DNA of 64,000 nucleotides from a bacterium (lineage in GTDB: Bacteria; Actinomycetota; Acidimicrobiia; Spongiisociales; ZC4RG35). The translations under genes were made by a program, and so were the position numbers. Under the pieces are notes generated by a model. It had not been told where the DNA came from and did not search any database. It saw nothing but the letters and a program-made list of their open reading frames with translations. The DNA is taken from assembly GCA_028823995.1 (NCBI GenBank), contig JAPPFD010000018.1:1-64000 (forward strand). The letters run 5' to 3'. Below are positions 1-8,165 of this stretch, in pieces. How positions within the stretch are numbered: position 1 is the first letter of the stretch; every line of letters begins with the position of its first letter.

Positions 1-306
1 TGCTATGTTATTCTATGAAACCGCCTGCGACAAGCCAAATCGGGAAAACCCTATGTTTTCCCAGGTCAAAGGAGTATTATGGAACATTATGAAACTTCCT
101 GGATGTGGGGTAGGTGTTTTGATTCCGTCAACGCCCAAACTGAACTGTTAAAACCAGTGGGGGTTCAAGCCCGGCTGGCCACCGCCGCCCCACCCTCGTA
201 AACTGATAAGCGCTCGTTCCGTCGATGGCCTTTGGACGCCTCTTCCTCGAACATCGGTGACGACAAGTCAAGTATTCGAATGCGCACACGAACTGGGAAA
301 GTCGAC
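1..306. other. Leader region without a recognised gene
   Basis: No convincing gene is seen in this stretch, which precedes the first short-chain dehydrogenase. Reading frames here lack a ribosome site or a recognisable protein. It holds a perfect 8-base inverted repeat, GGGAAAAC at 42-49 and GTTTTCCC at 55-62, around a 5-base loop, and two copies of a TATGAAAC-like word near 14 and 89. The inverted repeat could be an operator or a weak hairpin; nothing more can be said from sequence alone. Confidence 0.4.
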
Positions 307-1158
307 ATGCAACACAAACCGCTAAACGGAAAAGTCGCAATCGTTACCGGCGCCGGCAGCCCGATCGGCATGGGCCGCGCCATGACGTTCGCCCTGGTGG
401 AGGCTGGGGCGCGCGTCGCCATGCTGGACATCAACGAAGAGTGGCTGGACCAGTCCGCAGGCGAGGTCCGGGCGGCCGCCGGGGACGACTGTGTCCTGGA
501 CCTGGTCTGCGACATCTCAGACCCCGAAAGCGTGGAGGACGCGGTCCGCAAGACGATAGACGGACTCGGCGGGCTCCATGTGCTGATCAACAACGCTGGA
601 ATGATGCACCTTGCAGACCTGGCAGGCGGCAATATCCCCAAGTTCTGGGAGATCACCCCCGAGACTTGGAGCAGGATAATCGCGGTCAATTCCAGTGGAT
701 CGTTCTTCATGGCCCGGGCGGCAGTGGGCCACATGCTCGACCAGGGATGGGGCCGGATAATCGGTGTCACGACCAGCGTCGACACCATGTACCGGCCGGG
801 CATGTGCCCCTACGGTCCTTCCAAGGCAAGCCACGAGGCGCTCGTCGCTCTCATGTCCCGTGAACTGGAGGGGACCGGAGTAACCGCCAACGTACTCGTT
901 CCCGGCGGCACGACCGACACCCACGTTATCCCCGCTGACATCGCGGTGGGGCGGGCGGTCCTCATGCGGCCGGAAGTGATGAACAAGCCTGCGGTGTGGC
1001 TGGCGTCCGAGGAGTCGGACGGGATCAACGGCATGCGCCTGATAGCCCATTACTGGGACGAAAGCCTGCCCATGGAACAGCGGCTCGACAAGGCCGCCGC
1101 GCCTGCCGCCTGGCCGCAACTTGGCAAGCAGTCAATAGTCCCGGGAGATCCCTTGTGA
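307..1158 (+). CDS. SDR family NAD(P)-dependent oxidoreductase
   Basis: A classical short-chain dehydrogenase/reductase of 283 residues, which would reduce a carbonyl or oxidise an alcohol with NAD(P) in the cytoplasm. The cofactor motif TGAGSPIGMGRA lies at residues 14-25, NNAG at 95-98, and the catalytic Ser157, Tyr169 and Lys173 (YGPSK) are in place. The open frame reaches back to a TTG at 232, but the ATG at 307 gives the usual SDR N-terminus, so I chose that; no strong ribosome site is seen. The glycine motif carries a two-residue insertion compared with the common TGxxxGIG. The substrate cannot be told. The cupin gene follows after a 178-base gap, so it may be separately transcribed. 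Confidence 0.85.
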   Translation: MQHKPLNGKVAIVTGAGSPIGMGRAMTFALVEAGARVAMLDINEEWLDQSAGEVRAAAGDDCVLDLVCDISDPESVEDAVRKTIDGLGGLHVLINNAGMMHLADLAGGNIPKFWEITPETWSRIIAVNSSGSFFMARAAVGHMLDQGWGRIIGVTTSVDTMYRPGMCPYGPSKASHEALVALMSRELEGTGVTANVLVPGGTTDTHVIPADIAVGRAVLMRPEVMNKPAVWLASEESDGINGMRLIAHYWDESLPMEQRLDKAAAPAAWPQLGKQSIVPGDPL

Positions 1159-1336
1159 AACGGTCGGTGCCGAATGCCGACGAAGCACTTTGACCCGCCG
1201 CCCTGTCGCCGCCGTCCGCATGTTCGGGGCCCATTCTCACCACCTGCGCAGCGAGTGCCCGTAGACTAACCATCAAACCGAACACGCGGTTTCCCCGTGT
1301 CGGCCGCCGCGCATACGCGAACGAGGAGGCAGAATT

Positions 1337-1756
1337 ATGGCAGCGACTACTGAGCCCAAAGTCCCGAGAGTGGTCCGCGGCACCGTCCCGATGGTGGTCA
1401 GCGGCACCCGGTCGCCAAGCGAAACGGCACAGACTCCCGGCCTGATCCGCCGTCCCGCAATCGACGCGTCAGCGGTAGGCGCCAGCAAGATCTGGTTCGG
1501 CACCGTCACCTCAGAGCCAAATCACACGGGCCCGCCCCACATGCACGGTGAGGCCGAGACTGCGGCGTACGTCATCTCCGGCCACGTCCGGGTTTACTAC
1601 GGCGAGGACTTCAAGGAATGGGTGGAGGCCGGACCAGGCGACTTTCTGTTCGTGCCTGCCCACATGTGGCACATCGAGGAAAACCCCTACGACATACCGT
1701 CGGAACAGTTCCTTGCCCGCGGACCGGACAACATCGTCATAAACATGGAGGAGTAG
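1337..1756 (+). CDS. Cupin domain protein
   Basis: A single-domain cupin of 139 residues. The metal-binding signature is visible as PPHMHGEAETAAYVISG in the middle (two His and a Glu) and the second cupin motif as PGDFLFVPAHMWH near residue 110, giving the last His ligand. Such proteins bind a divalent metal in a small beta barrel and act as dioxygenases, isomerases or sensors; this one has no feature that picks a substrate. The start ATG follows a good ribosome site (GAGGAGG). It lies 35 bases before the C45 peptidase on the same strand, so the two may be co-transcribed. Confidence 0.8.
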   Translation: MAATTEPKVPRVVRGTVPMVVSGTRSPSETAQTPGLIRRPAIDASAVGASKIWFGTVTSEPNHTGPPHMHGEAETAAYVISGHVRVYYGEDFKEWVEAGPGDFLFVPAHMWHIEENPYDIPSEQFLARGPDNIVINMEE

Positions 1757-1791
1757 GGCCTCCGCCCTGCCCTGGGAGGTAATCTGGGGAT

Positions 1792-2907
1792 ATGCGACGG
1801 CCGCCGATCAGGAAACTCGACCTGGCCGGGTCGCCCGAGTCCATGGGCGACGCCCATGGACGCGCCCACGCCGCCGAGATCCGACGCTACGCCCGCGACC
1901 GGGTGGGACTTGTGGCCGGGGGGTTGTGGAGTGGTGGGCCGCTGGAGCGGGGTGCGGTGCTGGAGTTGGCCCAGGCGTGCCTCCCCGCCCATGAGGCGTT
2001 CTCGCCCCGGTTGCACGCCGAGATGATGGCTATGGCGTCCGCGGCGGGCATCACCCCGGCCGAAGCGGTGGTGGTGGGAGGGTTCACCGACTTCGTGGAC
2101 ACCGTTCGGGCCGCAACCGGGGGGCCTCATCCCGCCACGGTGACGGAGGACGACTGCACCGCGTTCTTGGTGCCCGACGGACGGGCCGCAGGTGCGGGGA
2201 TGCTGGGCCAGACCTGGGACATGCACGACATCGCCACCGACCACGTGATCCTGGCCCGCCTGCGTCCCGACTACGGACCCGACGTCATGGTGTTCACCAC
2301 GGTGGGATGCGTGGGCCAGATCGGCATGAACTCGGCCGGGGTGTGCGTGGCCATCAACAATCTCACCGGCAACGACGGCCGCTTCGGGGTGACGTGGCCC
2401 AGCGTCGTCCGGGAGATGCTCACGCAAACAACCGCCGCCGAGGCGCTGGGGGTGCTGCTGCGAGCCGACCTGGCCGGGGCCCACAACTACCTGATACTCG
2501 ACGCAGCCGGACAGGGGTTCAACGTCGAAGCCATGCCCTCGGCCCGGCCGGTGCAAGTCCTCGGGACCGAGCCGCTGGTGCACACCAACCATGTGATCCA
2601 CCCGGCGGCCAAGCCGTACGAGGGAGAGAGGGCCCTCGATATGACGGCCAACTCCCGCCGGCGCCTCGAGGTGGCCGAGAACCTCCTCGCCAACGGTGAC
2701 GGGCCTGTGGATCCCGAACGGCTGATGGATCTCACCCGCGAGCCCACCGCCATCTGCCAGTGGCCCGCCGAGCCCTACCGGTCGGAGACGAGCGGCGCGG
2801 TGATCATGCGGCCCCGGACCGGCGATTTCTGGGCGTGCTGGGGCCAGCCCGCCGAGAACGACTACGACCGCTTCTCCCTGGCGCCCGCCTCGGCCCACCG
2901 CCCGTAG
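1792..2907 (+). CDS. C45 family autoproteolytic acyltransferase/hydrolase
   Basis: A 371-residue member of the C45 peptidase family, relatives of acyl-CoA:6-aminopenicillanic acid acyltransferase. These Ntn hydrolases mature by cleaving themselves before a cysteine that then becomes the nucleophile and hydrolyses or transfers an amide. The likely nucleophile is Cys122 in EDDCTAF, followed by the family-typical GQTWDMH and, further on, the GMNSAGVCVAINNL region and NYLILDA. Length fits the family. A ribosome-site-like GGGGA precedes the ATG. It follows the cupin gene closely on the same strand. The true substrate is unknown; penicillin chemistry should not be assumed. Confidence 0.85.
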   Translation: MRRPPIRKLDLAGSPESMGDAHGRAHAAEIRRYARDRVGLVAGGLWSGGPLERGAVLELAQACLPAHEAFSPRLHAEMMAMASAAGITPAEAVVVGGFTDFVDTVRAATGGPHPATVTEDDCTAFLVPDGRAAGAGMLGQTWDMHDIATDHVILARLRPDYGPDVMVFTTVGCVGQIGMNSAGVCVAINNLTGNDGRFGVTWPSVVREMLTQTTAAEALGVLLRADLAGAHNYLILDAAGQGFNVEAMPSARPVQVLGTEPLVHTNHVIHPAAKPYEGERALDMTANSRRRLEVAENLLANGDGPVDPERLMDLTREPTAICQWPAEPYRSETSGAVIMRPRTGDFWACWGQPAENDYDRFSLAPASAHRP

Positions 2908-2951
2908 GCCGCCACGCCGTTCAACGCCCACAGCATCTGTTTTCCACTTTT

Positions 2952-3017
2952 AATCAGGGTTATTCCCATGGAAAACTAGGGCGATTTCCCATGGAGACCA
3001 GGGTGATACCCCATTGA
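2952..3017. repeat. Three degenerate 22-base palindrome-bearing repeats
   Basis: Read on the minus strand, this holds three tandem units of about 22 bases, each starting ATGGG and carrying a GGG-N5-CCC palindrome (for example GGGGTATCACCCT), joined by TTCC-like spacers. The same unit occurs twice at 59165-59214, more than 56 kb away and in the same sense on the opposite strand. The spacing of one unit per two helical turns would suit protein binding sites; an interspersed repeat family is the alternative. Confidence 0.5.
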
Positions 3018-3080
3018 CGAGCCATGTTGGGTGCCGCATATTTAGGGCATGGCACATCCGACTCACGGGTCGTCCTCGTC

Positions 3081-3269
3081 ATGGTAAGGACAGTCCTCGG
3101 GATTGTTCTCCTCGCTTCGGCGCTGATGGTGCTTGTGACTCTTCCCCTGTTGGGTAACAAAGTGGGTGTTGGTACCTCTTTGCTGCTGTACGGTATTTTG
3201 GCTATGGGCGGTTTGTTACAAATGTGCCATGGAAGGCGAGCGAGGGCATTGCACAGGGATCACAGATAG
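3081..3269 (+). CDS. Possible small membrane protein
   Basis: A 62-codon frame starting MVRTVLGIVLLASALM with two hydrophobic stretches (about residues 4-22 and 30-48) and a short basic tail (HGRRARALHRDHR). No good ribosome site precedes the ATG and I do not recognise the protein. It may be a real small membrane protein or a chance frame in the gene-poor region. Confidence 0.25.
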   Translation: MVRTVLGIVLLASALMVLVTLPLLGNKVGVGTSLLLYGILAMGGLLQMCHGRRARALHRDHR

Positions 3270-3328
3270 ACGCAAAAGTTCCCACCTCCCCAACCTGGTG
3301 GATGCTGAGAGGGGGTTTATTGGGATGC

Positions 3329-3392
3329 CCAGGGGAGCGGGGGTGGCTTTACCGCTCCACCCAACTTGGCTTTAGAACCAACCTTCCCCTGG
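3329..3392 (+). ncRNA. Candidate structured RNA with three helices
   Basis: Three nested complementary pairs are visible: CCAGGGGA (3329-3336) with TCCCCTGG (3385-3392), GGGTGG (3341-3346) with CCACCC (3357-3362), and TTGG (3366-3369) with CCAA (3378-3381). Drawn together they make a closing helix with two hairpins, a three-way junction. It lies about 125 bases upstream of nif3. It matches no RNA family that I recognise and could be chance in GC-rich DNA. Confidence 0.2.
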
Positions 3393-3480
3393 AGAGTCCG
3401 CCGACTTGCACGTGGTTGACTGAGTTGGTTCATCATCCGACTGCCACTTCTTTGGTTGGGTTTCCCGGGTAGGTTCACAT

Positions 3481-3515
3481 CGATAGGGTGGTTGGTCGGG
3501 GTACCCTTCCTATCG
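3481..3515 (+). promoter_or_regulatory. Inverted repeat at the nif3 start
   Basis: CGATAGG at 3481-3487 is complementary to CCTATCG at 3509-3515, which ends one base before the nif3 ATG. In the transcript this could form a hairpin touching the ribosome-binding region; as DNA it could be an operator. The 21-base loop holds a GGGGTACCC palindrome. Confidence 0.3.
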
Positions 3516-3516
3516 G

Positions 3517-4632
3517 ATGTCTGAGCGCTCGGTCGTCGCCACACTGGAAGAGCTTTCCGCTTCCATACCCTGGGATCAGGCCGCCGATTGGGACGTGAGC
3601 GGCCTGACGCTGGGCGATCCCCATCAGACGGTCAGGGCGGCTGCGGTGTGCCACGAGGTCACGGCCGAGGTGGTCGAAGCCTTGGAAGAAGAGCCCGTGG
3701 ACCTTCTGATCACCTACCATCCGCTCCTCTTCCGTCCGGTCCGGAGTCTCCTGGCAGGACGCGGGCCGGAGGGCCTGGCATTCAGATTGATCAGGATGGG
3801 AGTGGCCCTGGCTGTCGCCCACACCGCCTTCGACGTCTGCCCGGGGGGCGCGGCGGACGCGCTGGCCGACGTCCTGGGTCTCGAGGATGTGAGCGGTTTC
3901 GGGGCCATGGAGACTGGGCCCCAGATCAAGGTGGTCACCTTCGTGCCTTCCGAGTCCACCGAGGAGGTTGCGGAAGCATTGGCCTCGGCCGGCGGCGGCC
4001 GGATCGGGCAGTACCGGGGATGCAGCTACCGGAGCGAAGGGGTGGGGGCCTTCCTGCCCGAAGCCGGCGCAGATCCGGCGGTCGGCGAGGTGGGGGAGGA
4101 GAACCGGGTGCCCGAGGTGCGCCTGGAGATGATCGCTCCCGCTTCCCGTAAGGACGCCCTGGCCACGGCCCTGGTGGCCGCCCATCCCTACGAGGAGGCG
4201 GCTTATGACTTCTATCCCGTCTCGGCCAACCTCCCGCTGATCGGTCGGATTGGGACTCCGCCGGCGCCGGTCTCGGGCTTGGCGTTCTTCGACCGGGTGG
4301 CCGAAGCGCTGGGCGTGGAGGCCATGCGCTGTCAGGGAGTGGACGAAAGGCCGGTCGGCAGGGTGGCGGTGGTGCCCGGCGGGGGGAGTTCCTTTATCGC
4401 CGAGGGGGCGTCTGCGGGCGCCTCCCTGATGGTCACCGGGGATGTCTCCCATCATCAGATGGCCCAGGCCTCTCACCTGGGAGTGGGTGTGATCGACCCC
4501 GGACACGCTCCCACCGAGGCGCCGGGAGTCGCCAGACTGGCGGAACTGGTGGGGACTGTGGTCCCCCGCACTATCGACCTGACCGGACTGCACTCCGGTC
4601 CGGAGATCAGGGTCAGGAGGGGACAAGGGTGA
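3517..4632 (+). CDS. Nif3-like dinuclear metal centre protein
   Basis: A 371-residue Nif3/YbgI-family protein (COG0327), often misnamed GTP cyclohydrolase I type 2. The family forms toroidal hexamers with two metal ions per subunit; the biological role is still unclear. The metal-ligand segments are visible as ITYHPLLFRP and VAHTAFDVCPGG in the N-terminal half and GDVSHHQM near the C-terminus. The length above 350 fits the long version, with the extra PII-like domain inserted between the two Nif3 halves (about residues 130-240). Its stop overlaps the GTG start of the zinc-ribbon gene. A nif3, zinc-ribbon, RNase H order is common in actinobacteria. Confidence 0.88.
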   Translation: MSERSVVATLEELSASIPWDQAADWDVSGLTLGDPHQTVRAAAVCHEVTAEVVEALEEEPVDLLITYHPLLFRPVRSLLAGRGPEGLAFRLIRMGVALAVAHTAFDVCPGGAADALADVLGLEDVSGFGAMETGPQIKVVTFVPSESTEEVAEALASAGGGRIGQYRGCSYRSEGVGAFLPEAGADPAVGEVGEENRVPEVRLEMIAPASRKDALATALVAAHPYEEAAYDFYPVSANLPLIGRIGTPPAPVSGLAFFDRVAEALGVEAMRCQGVDERPVGRVAVVPGGGSSFIAEGASAGASLMVTGDVSHHQMAQASHLGVGVIDPGHAPTEAPGVARLAELVGTVVPRTIDLTGLHSGPEIRVRRGQG

Positions 4633-5330
4633 ATCCCCTCTACGACCTGGTGGCTCTCCAGTCGGTCGACCTCGAGATCGATCGCCTGGAGCGGAGAAAG
4701 GCCACCATTCCCGAGTTGGAGGAGTTACGTCGTTTGCACGGCAAGCGCCTCGGGGTTGAGTCCGAACACTCCGAGATCTCCGGGCAGGCCCGGTCAATCG
4801 ACCTGGAGTTCAACCGCGCCAACGGTGAGTTGCAGGTCATGGAGACAAGGCTGGAGGTGGCGGAGAAGCGGCTGTTTGGGGGAGGGATGAGCGCCAAGGA
4901 GACCGAGAACCGCCGGATGGAGGTGGAGTCTCTACGGATGCGGATCGGCGACCAGGAGGCTGAGGCCCTGGATCTCATGGAGCGGCGGGAGGAACTCACC
5001 CTCCGGCTCTCCGACTTGGCGGCTGAACTGGAAGAGGCGGTGGCTTCGGAGAGGAGCCTGGGTGCGGTGGTCCGGAGGATCTGGGGTGAGATCGACGCCG
5101 AGTTGAGCAAGCGGCGGTCCGAGCGGGATCTGGTGGTTGCGCCGGTTCCCCCCAGGGTGTTGGCGATCTATGAGAGGCTGCGCAAGGACAAGGGGGGAGT
5201 GGCCGCCGGTCGTCTGGAGGGAGGGACCTGTGGGGGATGTCACCTGGCCCTCTCGGAGTCCGAACGCCAGGAGGCCGCCGAGAGCGACCCGGCCCGCTGT
5301 CCCCACTGTCGAAGGATCCTGGTTTTCTGA
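4629..5330 (+). CDS. C4-type zinc ribbon coiled-coil protein (CT398-like)
   Basis: A 233-residue protein with a long charged helical region (about residues 10-175, rich in Glu, Arg and Leu heptads) forming a coiled-coil hairpin, then a C-terminal zinc ribbon with CGGCH near residue 203 and CPHC near residue 226. This is the COG1579/CT398 family, thought to be a nucleic-acid-associated scaffold; no enzyme activity is established. The GTG start overlaps the nif3 stop by four bases (GTGA), so the genes are translationally coupled. The RNase HI gene begins six bases after the stop. Confidence 0.85.
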   Translation: MNPLYDLVALQSVDLEIDRLERRKATIPELEELRRLHGKRLGVESEHSEISGQARSIDLEFNRANGELQVMETRLEVAEKRLFGGGMSAKETENRRMEVESLRMRIGDQEAEALDLMERREELTLRLSDLAAELEEAVASERSLGAVVRRIWGEIDAELSKRRSERDLVVAPVPPRVLAIYERLRKDKGGVAAGRLEGGTCGGCHLALSESERQEAAESDPARCPHCRRILVF

Positions 5331-5335
5331 CCCGC

Positions 5336-5746
5336 GTGGACGATACTTACTTTCTGTACACCGACGGCGCAGCCCGCGGCAACCCCGGTCCGGGCGCCGT
5401 GGGAGCGGTTTTGTACCGGGGACGCCCCCGACCCGAGAACCTGGTGGCCGAGTTGAGCCTCGCCATCGGCCACACGACCAGCAATGTGGCAGAGTACAAA
5501 GCCGTAGTGGACGGGCTGAAGATGGCTGCCGATTTCCGGCCCGCCAAACTGGCCCTCCGCTCGGATTCCCAGTTGCTGGTCCGCCAACTGCTGGGACAGT
5601 ATCGAGTGCGTTCCCCGTTGCTCAGGCCGCTCCACCGAGAGGTGGTCCGACTCTTGGAGCAGATCCCGGAAGTGATGATCCAACATGTCCGCAGGGAGGA
5701 GAACCGCCGCGCCGACCAGCTGGCCAACCTGGCTCTTGACTCATGA
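5336..5746 (+). CDS. rnhA: Ribonuclease HI
   Basis: A 136-residue RNase H fold protein, which would cut RNA in RNA-DNA hybrids. The four acidic catalytic residues are present: Asp10 in YTDGAARGNPGPG, Glu53 in NVAEYKAV, Asp77 in LRSDSQLLV and Asp127 in RRADQLANLA. The open frame runs upstream into the zinc-ribbon gene, but the GTG at 5336 places the first strand correctly and falls six bases after the preceding stop. The compact form lacks the basic-protrusion loop of E. coli RNase HI, like other short actinobacterial and archaeal-type enzymes. Its end overlaps the next gene by four bases. Confidence 0.88.
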   Translation: MDDTYFLYTDGAARGNPGPGAVGAVLYRGRPRPENLVAELSLAIGHTTSNVAEYKAVVDGLKMAADFRPAKLALRSDSQLLVRQLLGQYRVRSPLLRPLHREVVRLLEQIPEVMIQHVRREENRRADQLANLALDS

Positions 5747-6252
5747 TCCTCTGGCATCTCGCCACGGCCCTCTTCGGGTTCCGGTGGGTGTTCCGCGATC
5801 CCGATGCGGACCTCAGGTGGCTGTTGGCCGGGGCGCTGGCGCCGGATGTGTTGGACCTTCCGATCGGCACCCTGGTCTATTCCTCTTCTGAAGTCTTCGC
5901 CCACAGCCTTCTCGGGGTGATGGTGGTGGGGACTGTGGTCCTTCTCGCCACCGATCGCCGCAGCCCGATGAGGCGCAACCTGATGGTGATGACGGCGGGT
6001 TGGCTAATCCACCTGCTGGCCGACGGGATCTGGCTGGAACCTGCGGTGCTGTGGTGGCCCTTCGCGGGATGGTCATTTCCCACCCAGGCGACTCCCTTCT
6101 GGCCGGCGGCCTGGGAGCGGGCCGGGTCCGACGTGTGGCGATGGGTGGCGGAGGGTCTCGGTCTTCTCTATCTGGTCTGGCTGTGGCGAAGCGCGGGCCT
6201 TGGATCCCAGGAAGCGCGCCGACGGTTTCTGCTCACAGGAAAGCTCCGATGA
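5743..6252 (+). CDS. Membrane-bound metal-dependent hydrolase-like protein
   Basis: A 169-residue hydrophobic protein of the YdjM/DUF457 type. The segment GALAPDVLDLPIG followed about 20 residues later by HSLLGV supplies the Asp and His residues that the family uses as putative metal ligands; three or four membrane helices follow (about residues 60-80, 88-108 and 145-160). The substrate of this family is unknown. Its ATG overlaps the RNase HI stop (ATGA) and its own stop overlaps the next start in the same way, so it belongs to the nif3 transcript. Confidence 0.7.
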   Translation: MILWHLATALFGFRWVFRDPDADLRWLLAGALAPDVLDLPIGTLVYSSSEVFAHSLLGVMVVGTVVLLATDRRSPMRRNLMVMTAGWLIHLLADGIWLEPAVLWWPFAGWSFPTQATPFWPAAWERAGSDVWRWVAEGLGLLYLVWLWRSAGLGSQEARRRFLLTGKLR

Positions 6253-6974
6253 TGGGCCTGCGTTTCCCGGAGCGATTGTTGAGGGTCTTGGTGGCGATCT
6301 CGTTGCTGTTAGGCATCACCATGGCCGGATGTGCGGACGACCCCACTTCCTCCGGCTCGGGCACTGCCGTCACGGCCTCATATCCCTCGGGCTACGCAGA
6401 GCCGGTTGAGACCGTCACCGCCCTCCTCGCCGCGCTGGCGGCCGACCGCTGGGAGGAGGCGGCCAGGCTCAGCGTGAAGGGCCAGATGGCCCTGATGGCC
6501 CTGGCGGAAGGGGCCGATCTGGAGACCGTCTCGGACTATCTGCGCTTCGGAGAGGTGGGGGTGGGAATCAACTTCTGGGCGGGATTCGTCCAGGTGTCCG
6601 ACCAGTTTCCGGTCGGCTCGGTGGAGAATCTGACGTTGATCACCGAGCAGCGCTATGAGGCGGGCGGGGTCTCCTTCGCCGACTTCGGGGTGGTCAGTTC
6701 ATCGTCGCCTGAGGGCCGGGTTTTCGAGATCACCACCGCCCAGGGGGATGACGAACTCTGGAGGGTGGACGTGATCGCCACATTCGTGGACGTTCTGGCC
6801 TTCCGCCTGTCGGAGACAGCGGAGATCACCAGGGCGACCCGCACCGAGGACGCGGCAGTGGTCTCGGCCGAGTTGTTGCGTCACGTACCGTCTCTGGAGG
6901 CAGTGCTCATCGATCCCGACCTGTCTCCCGAACTGCGACAGGGCGTCGACTCCGCACTGGCGGCCATCCAGTAG
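6249..6974 (+). CDS. Predicted lipoprotein of unknown function
   Basis: A 241-residue secreted protein with a type II signal peptide: basic start (GLRFPERLLR), hydrophobic core and a lipobox ending MAGC near residue 26, so it should be lipid-anchored outside the cytoplasmic membrane. The mature part has a Ser/Gly-rich stretch, then an alpha/beta domain with the look of an NTF2-like or lumazine-binding fold (TVTALLAALAADRWEEAARL). I recognise no enzyme motif. The start was placed at 6249 because the ATG overlaps the preceding stop and yields the signal peptide; the open frame itself extends further upstream. Confidence 0.65.
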   Translation: MMGLRFPERLLRVLVAISLLLGITMAGCADDPTSSGSGTAVTASYPSGYAEPVETVTALLAALAADRWEEAARLSVKGQMALMALAEGADLETVSDYLRFGEVGVGINFWAGFVQVSDQFPVGSVENLTLITEQRYEAGGVSFADFGVVSSSSPEGRVFEITTAQGDDELWRVDVIATFVDVLAFRLSETAEITRATRTEDAAVVSAELLRHVPSLEAVLIDPDLSPELRQGVDSALAAIQ

Positions 6975-6991
6975 AACTCGCGGCAAAGTCC

Positions 6992-7705
6992 CTACCAGAG
7001 GGGCCAGGGAAGGGCTGAGCGGTCGGCGGGAGGGTGAGGGTGTCGGGGGTCGGCCAAGAGGCCCTCGGTGCGCCGGAGGAGGGCGTCTGCTTCCAGAGGG
7101 GTGAGGAGTTCTGCCGCCCGATGGGCCAACTCTCCATCGAGGGACTCGCGCAGCCGGGCAATTGCCTCGACCAGGGGATCGGGAATCGGCTCTCCGGCGA
7201 AGGCCCACAGAACGGTGCGCAGCTTCTGATGGGCGTGGAAGGTGAGTCCGTGGTCGATGGCGAAGAGCCGTCCGGTATCCGACTCCACCAGCACATGGCC
7301 GAGTTTGCGGTCGGCGTTGTTGGCCACCAGGTCGAAGACCGCCACCGGCCACAACCGGGGATCTAGTTGGTCCTCGAACCACCCGCGATAGTCGAACTCG
7401 GTGTCGGGATCCAGGTAACGCTGCGCCGCGCCCGGTCCCAGCGGACCGGAGGCCTCGACCGTCTCGGGGATCAGATCGAGTCCCATCCAGGTGCTGACCT
7501 CGTAGGCCATGATCTCCCGGTTGGCCAACGAGTCGGGCTCGAAGTCCCAGAGGTGACGCACTCCCGCCGCCGGTTTGTAGACCCACAGGACGCCTTCGGG
7601 GTCCTCTCCGAGGAAGGTGGCGTTGGAGGCGGAGGCGAACCTCCCCACCAGTTCCGTGATGATCAACCGGTCGGTCCGGTGCTCAGTTGCGGGCGGGACA
7701 CTCAT
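6992..7705 (-). CDS. SCO1664 family protein (PI3/4-kinase-like fold)
   Basis: A 237-residue protein of the SCO1664 family, distantly related to phosphatidylinositol 3/4-kinases. The kinase-like landmarks are WVYKPAAG near residue 46, DLVANNADRKLGHVL (catalytic loop) and FAIDHGLTF (metal loop). Its real substrate is unknown. It is the last of three overlapping minus-strand genes (histidine phosphatase, DUF3090, SCO1664), a set conserved in actinobacteria and often near mycothiol ligase mshC. Its start overlaps the DUF3090 end by 23 bases. Confidence 0.85.
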   Translation of the reverse strand: MSVPPATEHRTDRLIITELVGRFASASNATFLGEDPEGVLWVYKPAAGVRHLWDFEPDSLANREIMAYEVSTWMGLDLIPETVEASGPLGPGAAQRYLDPDTEFDYRGWFEDQLDPRLWPVAVFDLVANNADRKLGHVLVESDTGRLFAIDHGLTFHAHQKLRTVLWAFAGEPIPDPLVEAIARLRESLDGELAHRAAELLTPLEADALLRRTEGLLADPRHPHPPADRSALPWPLW

Positions 7706-8165
7706 GACCCTCGGGGTTCCGCGGCAGTCGGCACCAGGGGCAGATCGGGCGTCCGGCCCTGACCAGCCTGCGGGCTACCAGCGCCATGGCCCGGAATTGC
7801 TCGGGTGAGACCATGAACATCAGACCCTGGTCGTCCCGGTCCGATTCGAAGGAGATGTTCATGAGTCCTGACGGTCGGATTCCCACGTTGATGGTTCCCA
7901 CCCGAAAGTCCTCGGTTCCGGCCGGGTCGTCGATCTCCAGGTCGGAGGAGAGTATGGATTCCACCGCCGAGGCGTCGACCTCCACGCCTGACCGCTGCAG
8001 GCTGCGCCATCCCTGGGAGGCCAGGGCCTCCACCTGTTGCTTCTCGGCCAGCAGGGAGTGCCGGTTGCCGTCGGCCACCACCTGGAAATAGAAGCGACGC
8101 TTCCCCGGCGGTCCGATGGCGCCCACCACGAACCATTCGGCAGGTCCGAGATTGTTCATTGCCAT
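7683..8165 (-). CDS. DUF3090 family protein
   Basis: A 160-residue protein of the actinobacterial DUF3090 family. The N-terminus NNLGPAEWFVVGAIGPPGKR and the C-terminal cysteine pairs (CPWCRLPRNPEGHECP), which look like a zinc site, are typical. The function is unknown; conserved gene order with a phosphatase and a kinase-like SCO1664 protein suggests a shared pathway. It overlaps the phosphatase gene by 10 bases and the SCO1664 gene by 23, so all three are co-translated. Confidence 0.85.
   Translation of the reverse strand: MAMNNLGPAEWFVVGAIGPPGKRRFYFQVVADGNRHSLLAEKQQVEALASQGWRSLQRSGVEVDASAVESILSSDLEIDDPAGTEDFRVGTINVGIRPSGLMNISFESDRDDQGLMFMVSPEQFRAMALVARRLVRAGRPICPWCRLPRNPEGHECPARN

Larger units (their letters stand above)
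2908..3516. other. 609-base gene-poor region before nif3
   Basis: This gap separates the C45 gene from the nif3 operon. From left to right it holds three degenerate 22-base repeats (2952-3017), a doubtful 62-codon frame (3081-3269), a set of nested inverted repeats that could fold into a three-way RNA junction (3329-3392), and an inverted repeat just before the nif3 start (3481-3515). I see no tRNA and no known riboswitch signature. Confidence 0.5.

Noticed and set aside
165-192. A GGGGGTTCAAGCCC stretch resembling the T-arm and 3' end of a tRNA
   Set aside because: The T-stem does not pair properly and no matching acceptor strand, D-arm or anticodon arm is found about 60-75 bases upstream. 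A tRNA fragment left by integration cannot be excluded but is not supported.
3400-3475. Cobalamin riboswitch (a GCCACT word before nif3)
   Set aside because: Only the short word is present; the surrounding conserved core and B12 box are not found.
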